DNA of 64,000 bases from JAGRMG01 sp047975215. Lineage in GTDB: Bacteria > Pseudomonadota > Alphaproteobacteria > Rhodobacterales > Rhodobacteraceae. The notes below the pieces were generated by a model. It worked only from the letters and a program-made list of their open reading frames with translations. It was not told the origin of the DNA and did no database searches. The stretch lies in the NCBI GenBank assembly GCA_047975215.1, contig JBKEDD010000040.1, forward strand, positions 1-64,000, given 5' to 3'. The position numbers and the translations under genes are program-made. Shown piece after piece: positions 18,145 through 26,057 of this stretch; within the stretch, counting starts at the first letter, position 1, and every line of letters begins with the position of its first letter.

Positions 18145-18269
18145 AATTTTCCCCCTTCTCGAAATAGTCACCGTCAAACCTGGTGAAGCCGCAGTATGGC
18201 ACGTCCTCCAACCCAAGTCCAACGCGCTGACTGTCTTCAGATCGCGCCGGAACCAAAGAGCCGGCGCAC

Positions 18270-18905
18270 TCAACCGTCGCGGCAAGCCACCGGATAGGTG
18301 GTGACGAACCGCCGCGCGGGGATCGCGACGCGAGGGTCGAAACAGGTGACACGCCCCGGCCCCTGCACCCAGAACAGTTGCGGATCACGCGGCGTGGCAT
18401 AGCGCGGGTCTTCGCCTTCCAGCACCTCGAAATGCAGATGCACCATCATGCCCAGCGCGCCGGTGGCGCCCATCGTCGCGATGCGTTCGCCGCGCGCCAC
18501 CCGGTCTCCGCTGGCTACCAGCCGTTCCTTGAGGTGCTTGTAGACGGTCCAGTGACGCGCGCCGCCGGCGTCGCGGCCATGATCCACGACGATGCGGTTG
18601 CCATAGGCCGGTTCGTAGAACGACGCCGTCACCAGCCCCGGCGCCGCCGCCAGAACCGGCGAGCGCAGCGCGCCCCAGATGTCGATACCGATATGCCCGC
18701 CCGATCCCTGCTCGACCGGCTCGGAAAACTGCTGCGAGATGTAGGGGGCGCCGGGCGGCAGGATCACGGTTGTCCGCTCAGGCCCGTCGTAATAGACGGC
18801 CGAGCCGTATTTCTCGATGCCACAGCCCGTCACGGCCAGTGCAAGCGTCACGCAGGCCGACATGCCGGCAAGCCATCGCCACACCCGAGCTATTGCCGCA
18901 TTCAT
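18270..18905 (-). CDS. M23 family metallopeptidase, lipoprotein
   Basis: 211 residues. The start at 18905 gives a lipoprotein signal peptide with lipobox AVTGC, so the mature protein should be anchored by its cysteine in a cell-envelope membrane. The peptidase M23 domain shows HIGIDIWG (metal-binding H and D) and VHLHFEVLEGEDP (HxH), typical of LytM/lysostaphin-type peptidoglycan endopeptidases. The last residues RRFVTTYPVAC come from the 32-bp repeat. It lies between the two CTERM gene pairs. Confidence 0.88.
   Translation of the reverse strand: MNAAIARVWRWLAGMSACVTLALAVTGCGIEKYGSAVYYDGPERTTVILPPGAPYISQQFSEPVEQGSGGHIGIDIWGALRSPVLAAAPGLVTASFYEPAYGNRIVVDHGRDAGGARHWTVYKHLKERLVASGDRVARGERIATMGATGALGMMVHLHFEVLEGEDPRYATPRDPQLFWVQGPGRVTCFDPRVAIPARRFVTTYPVACRDG
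18282..18313. repeat. 32-bp direct repeat, copy 2 (inside the M23 gene)
   Basis: Identical to 17262-17293. The two copies bracket about 990 bases that include CTERM copy B1, which fits insertion or duplication of that gene at the 3' end of an ancestral M23 gene. Confidence 0.7.
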
Positions 18906-19229
18906 CCACCAGCCCCGCTTCCAACCCCATCTGCCGCAGCATGACCACAGCGGGCATATGGCGCAAGCATCGGTTTCAGACCGCAGAACGCCGCTGGTCG
19001 GGCCGCTGCGCGGATCCGCCCGCACCACAATTCGGGGTCGCGCGGCGCCAGGACAATCTGCGTCGATCCACTTACCCAGCGACAATGTTAACAACCGCCG
19101 CGCATTGTTTCATTCAACCGGACAATCGCTGGATATTTCCGGGACAACAAGGCGTTGAAGTGTTTCTAAGTTGGCATTTTTGTGTTATGTTTTGGGCACG
19201 TACTAGTACCCAATTTTCAGGAGGGAATC
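18906..19229. other. Divergent intergenic region between the M23 and A2 genes
   Basis: 324 bases. The last roughly 80 bases before A2 are A+T rich (TTTTTGTGTTATGTTTTGG), as expected for a promoter, and end in the ribosome-binding site CAGGAGGGA. I could not place -35/-10 elements with confidence and see no coding frame. Confidence 0.35.
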
Positions 19230-19760
19230 ATGAAAGCCATCAACTACTGTGCCGCCTTGGGCATCGCCGCGCTCGGATTTGGCGCCGCCGCGCTGCCTGC
19301 CGCCGCCTCGACGGCGGTCGGGCCGGGCGCCTCGTCGTACTCGGTCGTGTGGGATACCGACGGGGGAACCATCTCCGATATCGACAGCTCGGGCGAAAGC
19401 GACTTCTCGCTTTCGGTCGCCGCCGGGACCGTGGCAACGGTCAGCTACTCGATCCTCGATTGCTGCATCATTGGCGATACCTATGACGCGACGATCGACG
19501 GCGGCATCGTGGCCTGGGACAGCGAAGGTTTCAGCGGCCCGGGCGGTCTGTGGGAAGGCACCCTGACCACCATGCTGGCGGCAGGAACCTATATCTTCGA
19601 CGCCATCATCGACGCCTCCGGCTCGGGCTATGTCCTGCCCGCCGGCGGAACCGCGTCCTTCGATGTGTCGATTGCGCCCGTTCCGCTGCCAGCGGGCGGC
19701 CTGCTGCTGATCGGCGGCCTGGGCGGACTGGTCGCGCTGCGCCGCCGCAAGAAGGCCTGA
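19230..19760 (+). CDS. VPLPA-CTERM sorting domain protein (copy A2)
   Basis: 176 residues. The signal peptide (MKAINYCAALGIAALGFGAA) ends at PAAAS. A short beta-rich domain contains LDCCIIGDTYDATIDGG, the acidic-aromatic pattern often seen in pre-CTERM domains. The C-terminal tail VPLPAGGLLLIGGLGGL is followed by RRRKKA. The tail-coding DNA shares about 35 identical bases in a row with copy A1, indicating recent duplication or gene conversion. The ribosome-binding site is CAGGAGGG, 7 bases from the ATG. Confidence 0.85.
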   Translation: MKAINYCAALGIAALGFGAAALPAAASTAVGPGASSYSVVWDTDGGTISDIDSSGESDFSLSVAAGTVATVSYSILDCCIIGDTYDATIDGGIVAWDSEGFSGPGGLWEGTLTTMLAAGTYIFDAIIDASGSGYVLPAGGTASFDVSIAPVPLPAGGLLLIGGLGGLVALRRRKKA

Positions 19761-19808
19761 CATCTGACGTTCTGAAACGCTCCGGCCTCGCCGGGGCGTA
19801 GCGAACAG

Positions 19809-19837
19809 AAGCCCCCGCCATTGGCGGGGGCTTTTTT
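19809..19837 (+). terminator. Strong rho-independent terminator of copy A2
   Basis: A perfect AGCCCCCGCCA / TGGCGGGGGCT stem with a 2-base loop followed by six T. This is the clearest intrinsic terminator in the window. Confidence 0.92.
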
Positions 19838-20019
19838 CATTGGCCGGACGCAACACAAGGCTGATGGCTGCGATGAAATAAGGGCCAGGCGGGCTGATAC
19901 CGCCTGGCCCCCGTATTCGGTTTCGTGCCGCTTGGGGGGGTGCGACCGAAACCGTACCCGACCGGTGCCCGGCAGGGATGACCGGCACTTGCGCGGACAT
20001 CCCCGACCGGCCCTTCCGA

Positions 20020-20613
20020 TCAGGCTTTGTCTGCCTTGCGGCGACGCCCGAACGCGATCAGCCCGAACAACGCGCCGCCCAGCAGCGGCAGGCTGGCCGG
20101 GACCGGTATGGCCGCCATGTCCGCGGTAAGCTCGGAATAGTCGATCGCCCATGAATCGCCGCTGACGCTGTCGAAGCTGACCGTGGCCATGCCATCGGCC
20201 AGAAGTGCGGCGCCGACCGCGAAGGTGAAGGTTTCCACCAGAATATGGCCGAAACCGTCAAACGGCATCATGCCGACCGACACACCGTCGACAAGCACAT
20301 CGTAGGGTCCGGCGATATCGGCGATCCCGGCGGTCCTGATGCTGAGCATTCCGCCCGTATAGGTGCCCGCACCGAACGAATGGGTCCAGGAGGTCGTGCC
20401 CCCGCTGGACGTGTGGATATCCGTGAAGGCGGGATCGCCGCCACCTTGCGTGACCGCGCCCCAGCCGCCTGGCAGCGTGGCCCCCTCGGTGCAGGCGCCG
20501 CCGGCGCCAAAGCAGTCCTTGTCGCCGATCAGATCCAGCACCGCGGCCGAGGCCGCCGTGCCCATCCCCGCCGCGACGACGGCGGCCGAAAGTGTCTTAA
20601 CCAGTCTATTCAT
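20020..20613 (-). CDS. PEP/VPLPA-CTERM-like sorting protein (copy B2)
   Basis: 197 residues. The signal peptide MNRLVKTLSAAVVAAGMGTA is very like that of copy B1. The Cys motif GDKDCFGAGGAC lies at the same place after cleavage, and the C-terminal tail is IPVPASLPLLGGALFGL then GRRRKADKA. The body is Gly/Ser/Thr-rich and predicted beta. It is convergent with copy A2, repeating the A1/B1 arrangement. The start at 20613 has AAGGGGG upstream. Its function and surface location are inferred only from the sorting signal. Confidence 0.82.
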   Translation of the reverse strand: MNRLVKTLSAAVVAAGMGTAASAAVLDLIGDKDCFGAGGACTEGATLPGGWGAVTQGGGDPAFTDIHTSSGGTTSWTHSFGAGTYTGGMLSIRTAGIADIAGPYDVLVDGVSVGMMPFDGFGHILVETFTFAVGAALLADGMATVSFDSVSGDSWAIDYSELTADMAAIPVPASLPLLGGALFGLIAFGRRRKADKA

Positions 20614-20755
20614 GAGTACCCCCTTCTGAAAAGATCGCCCAAAAGGTCGGCGAACGACCCATGATGACATGTTTTGCGGCTCAAATCCAATAATTCCGGC
20701 ATTCGGGATACCGGCACATCGTGCCGGGCATCGCCAACCTGACCACGGCAAGTGC

Positions 20756-21886
20756 TTACAGCGGTTCGATATCTCCCTGCGCCCGCGCGGCGTGGAAATC
20801 CCTTTCCCACGCGGCGAAGGTGCCCTCGGCGATCGCGCCCCGCATCCCGGCCGTGAGTTCCTGATAGTAATGCAGGTTATGCCAGGTCAGGAGCATGGAA
20901 CTGATAATCTCGCCCGCGCGGAACACATGATGCAGATAGGCCCGCGAATAGCCCCGGCAGGCCGGGCAGGTGCAGGATTCATCCAGCGGGCGCGGGTCGT
21001 CCTGGTGGCGGGCGTTCTTGATGTTGATCTGTCCGCGGCGCGTGAACGCCTGCCCGGTGCGCCCCGAGCGCGAGGGCAGGACGCAATCCATCATGTCGAT
21101 GCCGCGCGCCACCGCGCCGACGATGTCGTCGGGCTTGCCCACCCCCATCAGGTAACGCGGCCGCTCCTCGGGCAGCATGCCGGGCGCATAGTCCAGCACA
21201 GCCAGCATCGCCTTTTGCCCCTCGCCCACGGCCAGCCCTCCAACCGCATAGCCGTCAAAGCCGATTTCCCTTAGTTTTTCGGCGCTTTCAGCGCGAAGTT
21301 CACGCGACACGCCGCCCTGTTGGATACCGAACAGCGCATGTCCGGGCCGGTCGCCAAAGGCGGCGCGCGACCTCTCGGCCCAGCGCATCGAAAGGCGCAT
21401 GCTTTCGGCTACGGCGGGTTCGGCGGCGGGCAAGGCCGGGCATTCGTCGAAACACATGACGATATCCGACCCCAGCAGCCGCTGGATCTCCATCGACCGT
21501 TCCGGGGTCAACTCATGCCTCGACCCGTCGACATGCGACTTGAAGGTGACTCCGCTTTCGCTGAGCTTGCGCAGCCCGGCCAGGCTCATCACCTGAAACC
21601 CGCCCGAGTCGGTCAGGATCGGGCGATCCCAGTTCATGAACCGGTGCAGCCCGCCCAGCCGCGCGATGCGTTCGGCGCCGGGGCGCAGCATCAGGTGGTA
21701 GGTGTTGCCAAGCAGGATATCGGCACCCGTGGCCGCAACGCTTTCGGGCAGCATCGCCTTGACGGTTGCCGCCGTGCCCACCGGCATGAAGGCGGGCGTG
21801 GCGATGGTGCCACGCGGCGTCGCGATGGTACCGGCGCGGGCGCGTCCATCGGTGGCGGTCAGGGCGAATGAGAACCGGTCGGACAT
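20756..21886 (-). CDS. tgt: Queuine tRNA-ribosyltransferase
   Basis: 376-residue tRNA-guanine transglycosylase exchanging G34 for preQ1 in GUN anticodons. Visible are the base-binding region GNTYHLMLRPG, the catalytic aspartates in ILTDSGGFQVMSL and DMMDCVLPSRSGRTG, the substrate motif FDECPALP, and the zinc site CTCPACRGYSRAYLHH. The start at 21886 (MSDRFSFAL) is the family start; the frame stays open further upstream only as an antisense artefact. Confidence 0.96.
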   Translation of the reverse strand: MSDRFSFALTATDGRARAGTIATPRGTIATPAFMPVGTAATVKAMLPESVAATGADILLGNTYHLMLRPGAERIARLGGLHRFMNWDRPILTDSGGFQVMSLAGLRKLSESGVTFKSHVDGSRHELTPERSMEIQRLLGSDIVMCFDECPALPAAEPAVAESMRLSMRWAERSRAAFGDRPGHALFGIQQGGVSRELRAESAEKLREIGFDGYAVGGLAVGEGQKAMLAVLDYAPGMLPEERPRYLMGVGKPDDIVGAVARGIDMMDCVLPSRSGRTGQAFTRRGQINIKNARHQDDPRPLDESCTCPACRGYSRAYLHHVFRAGEIISSMLLTWHNLHYYQELTAGMRGAIAEGTFAAWERDFHAARAQGDIEPL

Positions 21887-21960
21887 GGCTGCGTTCCTGC
21901 TGGGTCGGCGTCGGTGCCGGCTTTGCCGCATCGGCCGGGGCGATGCAAGCCGCTCGCGCC

Positions 21961-22767
21961 CTACCCGGCCCAGCGCAGCCAGGCCTCGGGGCCGCCGCGG
22001 AATACGTTCAGATCGACCTTGCCCGCGACCCCGGGAACCAGCCCCGTGCCGGTGTACTGCCACAACGTCCAGAACGCGCCGGGATAGACCTGCCGGGGAT
22101 GGCCCGCGACCGAACGCAGCCAGAACTCGGTGCCCTGCAAACGCCCGATGCCGGTCTCGCGGAAGAAATCGACCGTGGTGTAGACGATCGGGCGGCGGCC
22201 ATAGTGACGTTCCAGGATATCCAGGAACGTCAGTGCCTCGGCGCGCACCGTGGCACCGTCGGGGCGCAGCGTGCAAGTGGGCGAACGCGGGTTCCATTCC
22301 ATGTCAAGCACATGGGGCAACGCATCGGCATCCCGTGGCACATGCCGGATGAACCAGCGCGCCTGTTCCGCCGCCTTACGGCAGAAATAGAAGTAGTGAT
22401 AGGCGCCATAGCGCACCCCCGCCGCTTTCGCCCCCTGCCGGTAGGCACGGACTTTGGGGTCGGCCACATCGCCGCCCTCGGTCGCCTTTATATAGACGAA
22501 ACTCACCCCCGCCGCCCGGGCGGTGGCCCAGTCGATTTCGCCCTGCCAGCGCGATACGTCGATACCGTGGACGGCATAGGATCGCGGCGCCCGTCCGCTC
22601 CAGCGGTGCGGATCGGTATCGTCGAACTCGGGATGTGTGACCAGCGTGTCGGCGCGTTGCGCAGCACCCGGCGCCGATGCCGGCACCGGTTCGGGCAGGC
22701 GCGGCGCCCGGTTTGCGCAGCCCGCGGCAAGTGCTGCGACCATCGCCATCCATGCCAACCTGCGCAT
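21961..22767 (-). CDS. GH25 family lysozyme, lipoprotein
   Basis: 268 residues. The lipoprotein signal peptide has lipobox ALAAGC at about residues 12-17. The glycoside hydrolase 25 barrel shows GIDVSRWQGEIDWATARAAG, YIKATEGGD, YGAYHYFYF, HVLDMEW (catalytic D and E) and FWTLWQYTGTG. It cleaves the MurNAc-GlcNAc bond of peptidoglycan and is presumably membrane-anchored. The start at 22767 is supported by AGGTGGAGGA. With the M23 lipoprotein it is one of two envelope hydrolases within 5 kb. Confidence 0.9.
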   Translation of the reverse strand: MRRLAWMAMVAALAAGCANRAPRLPEPVPASAPGAAQRADTLVTHPEFDDTDPHRWSGRAPRSYAVHGIDVSRWQGEIDWATARAAGVSFVYIKATEGGDVADPKVRAYRQGAKAAGVRYGAYHYFYFCRKAAEQARWFIRHVPRDADALPHVLDMEWNPRSPTCTLRPDGATVRAEALTFLDILERHYGRRPIVYTTVDFFRETGIGRLQGTEFWLRSVAGHPRQVYPGAFWTLWQYTGTGLVPGVAGKVDLNVFRGGPEAWLRWAG

Positions 22768-22936
22768 CGTTCCTCCACCTGCCGTCGTGCCCCAAGTAAT
22801 CGCGTCGTTGCAGCCGATTGGCAACAGGGCGGCACAAGAGCGTTGCCTTGAACGGGATTCCCGCCGACCCTGCCCGCAGGCGCGCCGAATCATCCGCCGT
22901 TGGCGCAAGAGCATGGCAACCAGCACGGGGAACGGC

Positions 22937-23827
22937 ATGAGCGAAGACCAGATCATCGGGATGATATCGCAGAACATCATCTATATTCTCGGCGCGATCT
23001 TCCTGATCGCCGTCATTCTCAAGGGCGTGCGGATCGTGCCGCAATCAGAGAAATTCGTGGTCGAACGTTTCGGCAGGCTGCACGCGGTGCTCGGGCCGGG
23101 GATCAACTTCATCGTGCCGTTCCTCGATTCGGTCGCGCACAAGATCTCGATCCTCGAACGGCAACTTCCGACCGCCAGCCAGGACGCGATCACCAAGGAC
23201 AACGTTCTGGTACAGGTCGATACCTCGGTTTTCTACCGCATCATCGAACCGGAAAAGACCGTCTATCGCATCCGCGACGTGGACGCCGCCATCGCCACCA
23301 CCGTCGCAGGGATCGTGCGCGCCGAGATCGGCAAGATGGATCTGGACGAGGTACAGGCCAACCGTTCGCAACTGATCGCCACAATCAAGACCTCGGTCGA
23401 GGATGCGGTGGACGACTGGGGCATCCAGGTGACGCGGGCCGAGATCCTCGATGTGAACCTCGACCAGGCGACCCGCGACGCGATGCTGCAACAGCTGAAT
23501 GCCGAACGCGAGCGCCGCGCCCAGGTGACGCGAGCGGAAGGCCAGAAACGCGCTGTGGAACTCAGCGCCGATGCCGAACTTTACGCCGCCGAACAGGTCG
23601 CCAAGGCGCGCCGCATCCAGGCCGATGCCGAAGCCTATGCAACGCAGGTCGTCGCCCGCGCCATCGCCGATCACGGCATCGAGGCGGCGCAGTACCAGGT
23701 GGCGCTGAAGCAGGTCGAGGCGCTCAATGCGCTGGGCAAAGGCGAGGGCAAGCAGACCATCGTGCTTCCGGCCAATGCGCTGGAAGCCTTCGGCGATGCG
23801 TTCCGCATGCTGAAGGGGGGCAAGTGA
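22937..23827 (+). CDS. SPFH/Band 7 (stomatin-like, QmcA type) membrane protein
   Basis: 296 residues from ATG 22937 (GGGGA 7 bases upstream); an alternative ATG at 22913 adds 8. One N-terminal membrane helix (IIYILGAIFLIAVILKGV) is followed by an SPFH domain starting VPQSEKFVVERFGRLHAVLG, then a charged helical region (LNAERERRAQVTRAEGQKRA). Proteins of this kind form ring oligomers in membrane microdomains and regulate membrane proteases. The next gene encodes NfeD, the usual partner, and overlaps at TGATG. Confidence 0.9.
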   Translation: MSEDQIIGMISQNIIYILGAIFLIAVILKGVRIVPQSEKFVVERFGRLHAVLGPGINFIVPFLDSVAHKISILERQLPTASQDAITKDNVLVQVDTSVFYRIIEPEKTVYRIRDVDAAIATTVAGIVRAEIGKMDLDEVQANRSQLIATIKTSVEDAVDDWGIQVTRAEILDVNLDQATRDAMLQQLNAERERRAQVTRAEGQKRAVELSADAELYAAEQVAKARRIQADAEAYATQVVARAIADHGIEAAQYQVALKQVEALNALGKGEGKQTIVLPANALEAFGDAFRMLKGGK

Positions 23828-24105
23828 TGGGTTCCGCTCTCTGGTCGATCTGGTGGGTATGGCTGGCGGGTGCGCTGGTGCTGGCGATCCTTGAGGTGCT
23901 GGTGCCCGGTTTCGTGTTCCTGGGTTTCGCCATCGGCGCGCTTGCAGTGGCGCTGCTGCTGCTGAACACCGGGCTGGCGCTTGGCCCCGCACAGCTTGCG
24001 CTGGTCTTCGCGGCGCTGTCGCTGATTGCCTGGCTCGTGCTGCGCCGGGTATTTGCCGCGCGCAACGGCCAGGTGCGCCGGTTCGAGGACGATATCAACG
24101 ACTGA
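23827..24105 (+). CDS. NfeD family protein (short form)
   Basis: 92 residues. It has two or three membrane helices (WLAGALVLAILEVLVPGFV, FAIGALAVALLLL and ALVFAALSLIAWLVL) and a short basic/acidic tail. It is the short NfeD1b-like type without a serine-protease domain. The ATG overlaps the stop of the SPFH gene, so the two products are made together and probably form a complex, as for YbbK/YbbJ of E. coli. Confidence 0.85.
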   Translation: MGSALWSIWWVWLAGALVLAILEVLVPGFVFLGFAIGALAVALLLLNTGLALGPAQLALVFAALSLIAWLVLRRVFAARNGQVRRFEDDIND

Positions 24106-24206
24106 GCGGCGCCCGCGACAATTCTCCGCCCCGGCAGATTCACTGAACTCTGGACGCGCGGCCCGCATTCCCTATATAATCGGTCAGGAAACAGATCGAG
24201 GCCAAG

Positions 24207-24569
24207 ATGACTCATTCCCCACAACCCATGGAGGGCGCGCCGCTTATCGCGCCATCGACAACCAATCACCCGCTTTACGATCAGGTCGTGGACGCCTGCC
24301 GTTCCGTCTACGACCCGGAGATCCCGGTTAACATTTACGAACTGGGCCTGATCTACACTATCGATATCAATGACGAAAACGAGGTTTTCATCATCATGAC
24401 CCTGACCGCGCCGGGCTGTCCGGTGGCTGGCGAGATGCCGGGCTGGGTCACCGATGCGGTTGAACCGGTGCCCGGCGTTCAGCGCGTCGACGTGCAACTG
24501 ACCTGGGATCCGCCCTGGGGAATGGACATGATGTCGGACGAGGCGCGCCTGGAACTGGGGTTCATGTGA
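24207..24569 (+). CDS. SufT-like / MIP18 family (DUF59) protein
   Basis: 120 residues with the DUF59 hallmarks YDPEIPVNIYELGLIY and LTAPGCPVAGEMPGWV; the Cys is the conserved one. Members help Fe-S cluster maturation (SufT) or phenylacetate oxygenase assembly (PaaD). The SufA-like gene 60 bases downstream and the lack of paa genes favour the Fe-S role. The rest of a suf operon is not in the window. Confidence 0.9.
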   Translation: MTHSPQPMEGAPLIAPSTTNHPLYDQVVDACRSVYDPEIPVNIYELGLIYTIDINDENEVFIIMTLTAPGCPVAGEMPGWVTDAVEPVPGVQRVDVQLTWDPPWGMDMMSDEARLELGFM

Positions 24570-24629
24570 CCCCACCCTTGCGCAACCGCGCGCCCGGACT
24601 ACATTGAGGCCCAACAGCAGGAGACCCGC

Positions 24630-25001
24630 ATGTTCGGCATTCCCGGCAAGCAGGCCGTCACGATGACCCCCAGGGCCGCGGCCCAGATCGCCCGGCTGAT
24701 GCACAGCGCCGGCCACGCCGGGCTGCGCATCGGCATCAAGAAGGGCGGTTGCGCGGGCATGGAATACACCATGGAATACGTCGATACGGCCGACCCGAAC
24801 GACGAGGTGGTCGAACAGGACGGCGCCCGTATCCTGATCGCGCCGATGGCGCAGATGTTCCTGTTCGGGACCGAGATCGACTATGCCAGCGGGCTGCTTG
24901 AGTCGGGGTTCAAGTTCAACAATCCCAACGTGTCCGAAGCCTGCGGCTGCGGCGAATCGATCAAGTTCAACGAAGCCCCGGCGGGCGACGGCAGCGCCTG
25001 A
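24630..25001 (+). CDS. A-type Fe-S carrier, SufA/HesB family
   Basis: 123 residues with the three conserved cysteines in KKGGCAGMEYTMEY and ACGCGESIKF. The longer form and the neighbouring DUF59 protein fit SufA. Together with the 10403 gene the window encodes two A-type carriers, so some division of labour is likely. The following 211 bases (25002-25212) show no gene. Confidence 0.9.
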   Translation: MFGIPGKQAVTMTPRAAAQIARLMHSAGHAGLRIGIKKGGCAGMEYTMEYVDTADPNDEVVEQDGARILIAPMAQMFLFGTEIDYASGLLESGFKFNNPNVSEACGCGESIKFNEAPAGDGSA

Positions 25002-25212
25002 AGGCGGCGCGATCAGCCGTTACCATCCGCGGGCGCGGCGCGCTGGCGACGACAAGCCACAGCGTCATGACGCGGCGCCGGGTGTGTGCCGCCCTGCCCT
25101 TCGTCCTGCCCGGTGCCGGCCTCGCGCCGCGCCGCCCGCCGTCCCGCGATTGTCTCGCTGTGACGCGGATGCTACCACGGGCACGAGCAAACACAATCGG
25201 GGCGGGCGGGCG

Positions 25213-25962
25213 ATGCGGCGCAAACTGGCGGCAGGCAACTGGAAGATGAACGGCACCGGCGCGGACCTGGCCGAGATAGGATCGCTGGCGCAGGGCTATC
25301 CGCAGGCTGGCGTCGATATCGTGATCTGCCCTCCGGCGACCCTGATCCACCGCGCCGCCGCCGTCGTCGCGGACAGCGCCGTCACCATTGGCGGGCAGGA
25401 TTGTCACACGCGAACCGCCGGCGCCCATACCGGAGACATCAGCGCCGAGATGCTGCGCGATGCCGGTGCCGGCCATGTCATCACCGGCCATTCAGAGCGC
25501 CGCGAAGATCATGGCGAGCGCAACGAGGCCGTGCGCGGCAAGGCCCGCGCGGCGATGCAGGCGGGGCTGTGCGCGATCGTCTGCATGGGCGAGAGCCAGG
25601 CCGAACGCGAGGCCGCCAACACGCTCGACATCATCGCAGGCCAGCTTTCGGGATCGGTTCCCGACATGGCCACCGGCGAAAACCTGGTGATCGCCTATGA
25701 ACCGATCTGGGCCATCGGCACCGGGCTGGTTCCCTCGCTTGAACAGATCGGCGAGGTGCACGGGTTCATCCGGGTCCGGCTGGAACGCCGCTTTGGCGCC
25801 GGGGTCGGGCGGTCGGTGCGGCTGCTCTATGGCGGGTCGGTCAAGGCCGACAACGCGGCCGCGATCTTCGCGGTCCCGAACGTGGATGGCGCGCTGGTCG
25901 GCGGCGCCAGCCTGAGGGCCGCCGATTTCACCCCCATCATCGCCGCGCTTGAAGGCGCCTGA
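25213..25962 (+). CDS. tpiA: Triosephosphate isomerase
   Basis: 249-residue glycolytic/gluconeogenic TIM barrel that interconverts DHAP and GAP. Catalytic residues are visible in order: Lys in AAGNWKMNG, His in VITGHSERRED, Glu in IAYEPIWAIGTG, and the phosphate loop LLYGGSVKADNA. The ATG at 25213 gives the family N-terminus; the frame runs open upstream without similarity. Confidence 0.97.
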   Translation: MRRKLAAGNWKMNGTGADLAEIGSLAQGYPQAGVDIVICPPATLIHRAAAVVADSAVTIGGQDCHTRTAGAHTGDISAEMLRDAGAGHVITGHSERREDHGERNEAVRGKARAAMQAGLCAIVCMGESQAEREAANTLDIIAGQLSGSVPDMATGENLVIAYEPIWAIGTGLVPSLEQIGEVHGFIRVRLERRFGAGVGRSVRLLYGGSVKADNAAAIFAVPNVDGALVGGASLRAADFTPIIAALEGA

Positions 25963-25980
25963 ACCCGGACGGACAATAGC

Positions 25981-26004
25981 GCGGCGCCGGTTTCCCGGCG
26001 CCGC
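25981..26004. terminator. Hairpin between convergent tpiA and dctM-like genes
   Basis: A perfect 10-bp stem GCGGCGCCGG / CCGGCGCCGC with a 4-base loop, 18 bases after the tpiA stop and 53 bases before the stop of the convergent TRAP gene. It has no T-tract but is well placed to end transcription from both sides. Confidence 0.6.
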
Positions 26005-26057
26005 GTGCGGGCGGACTTGTTCTTGCGTGAGTGGTGCCGCCCCTTGAGCCCTTTGTG

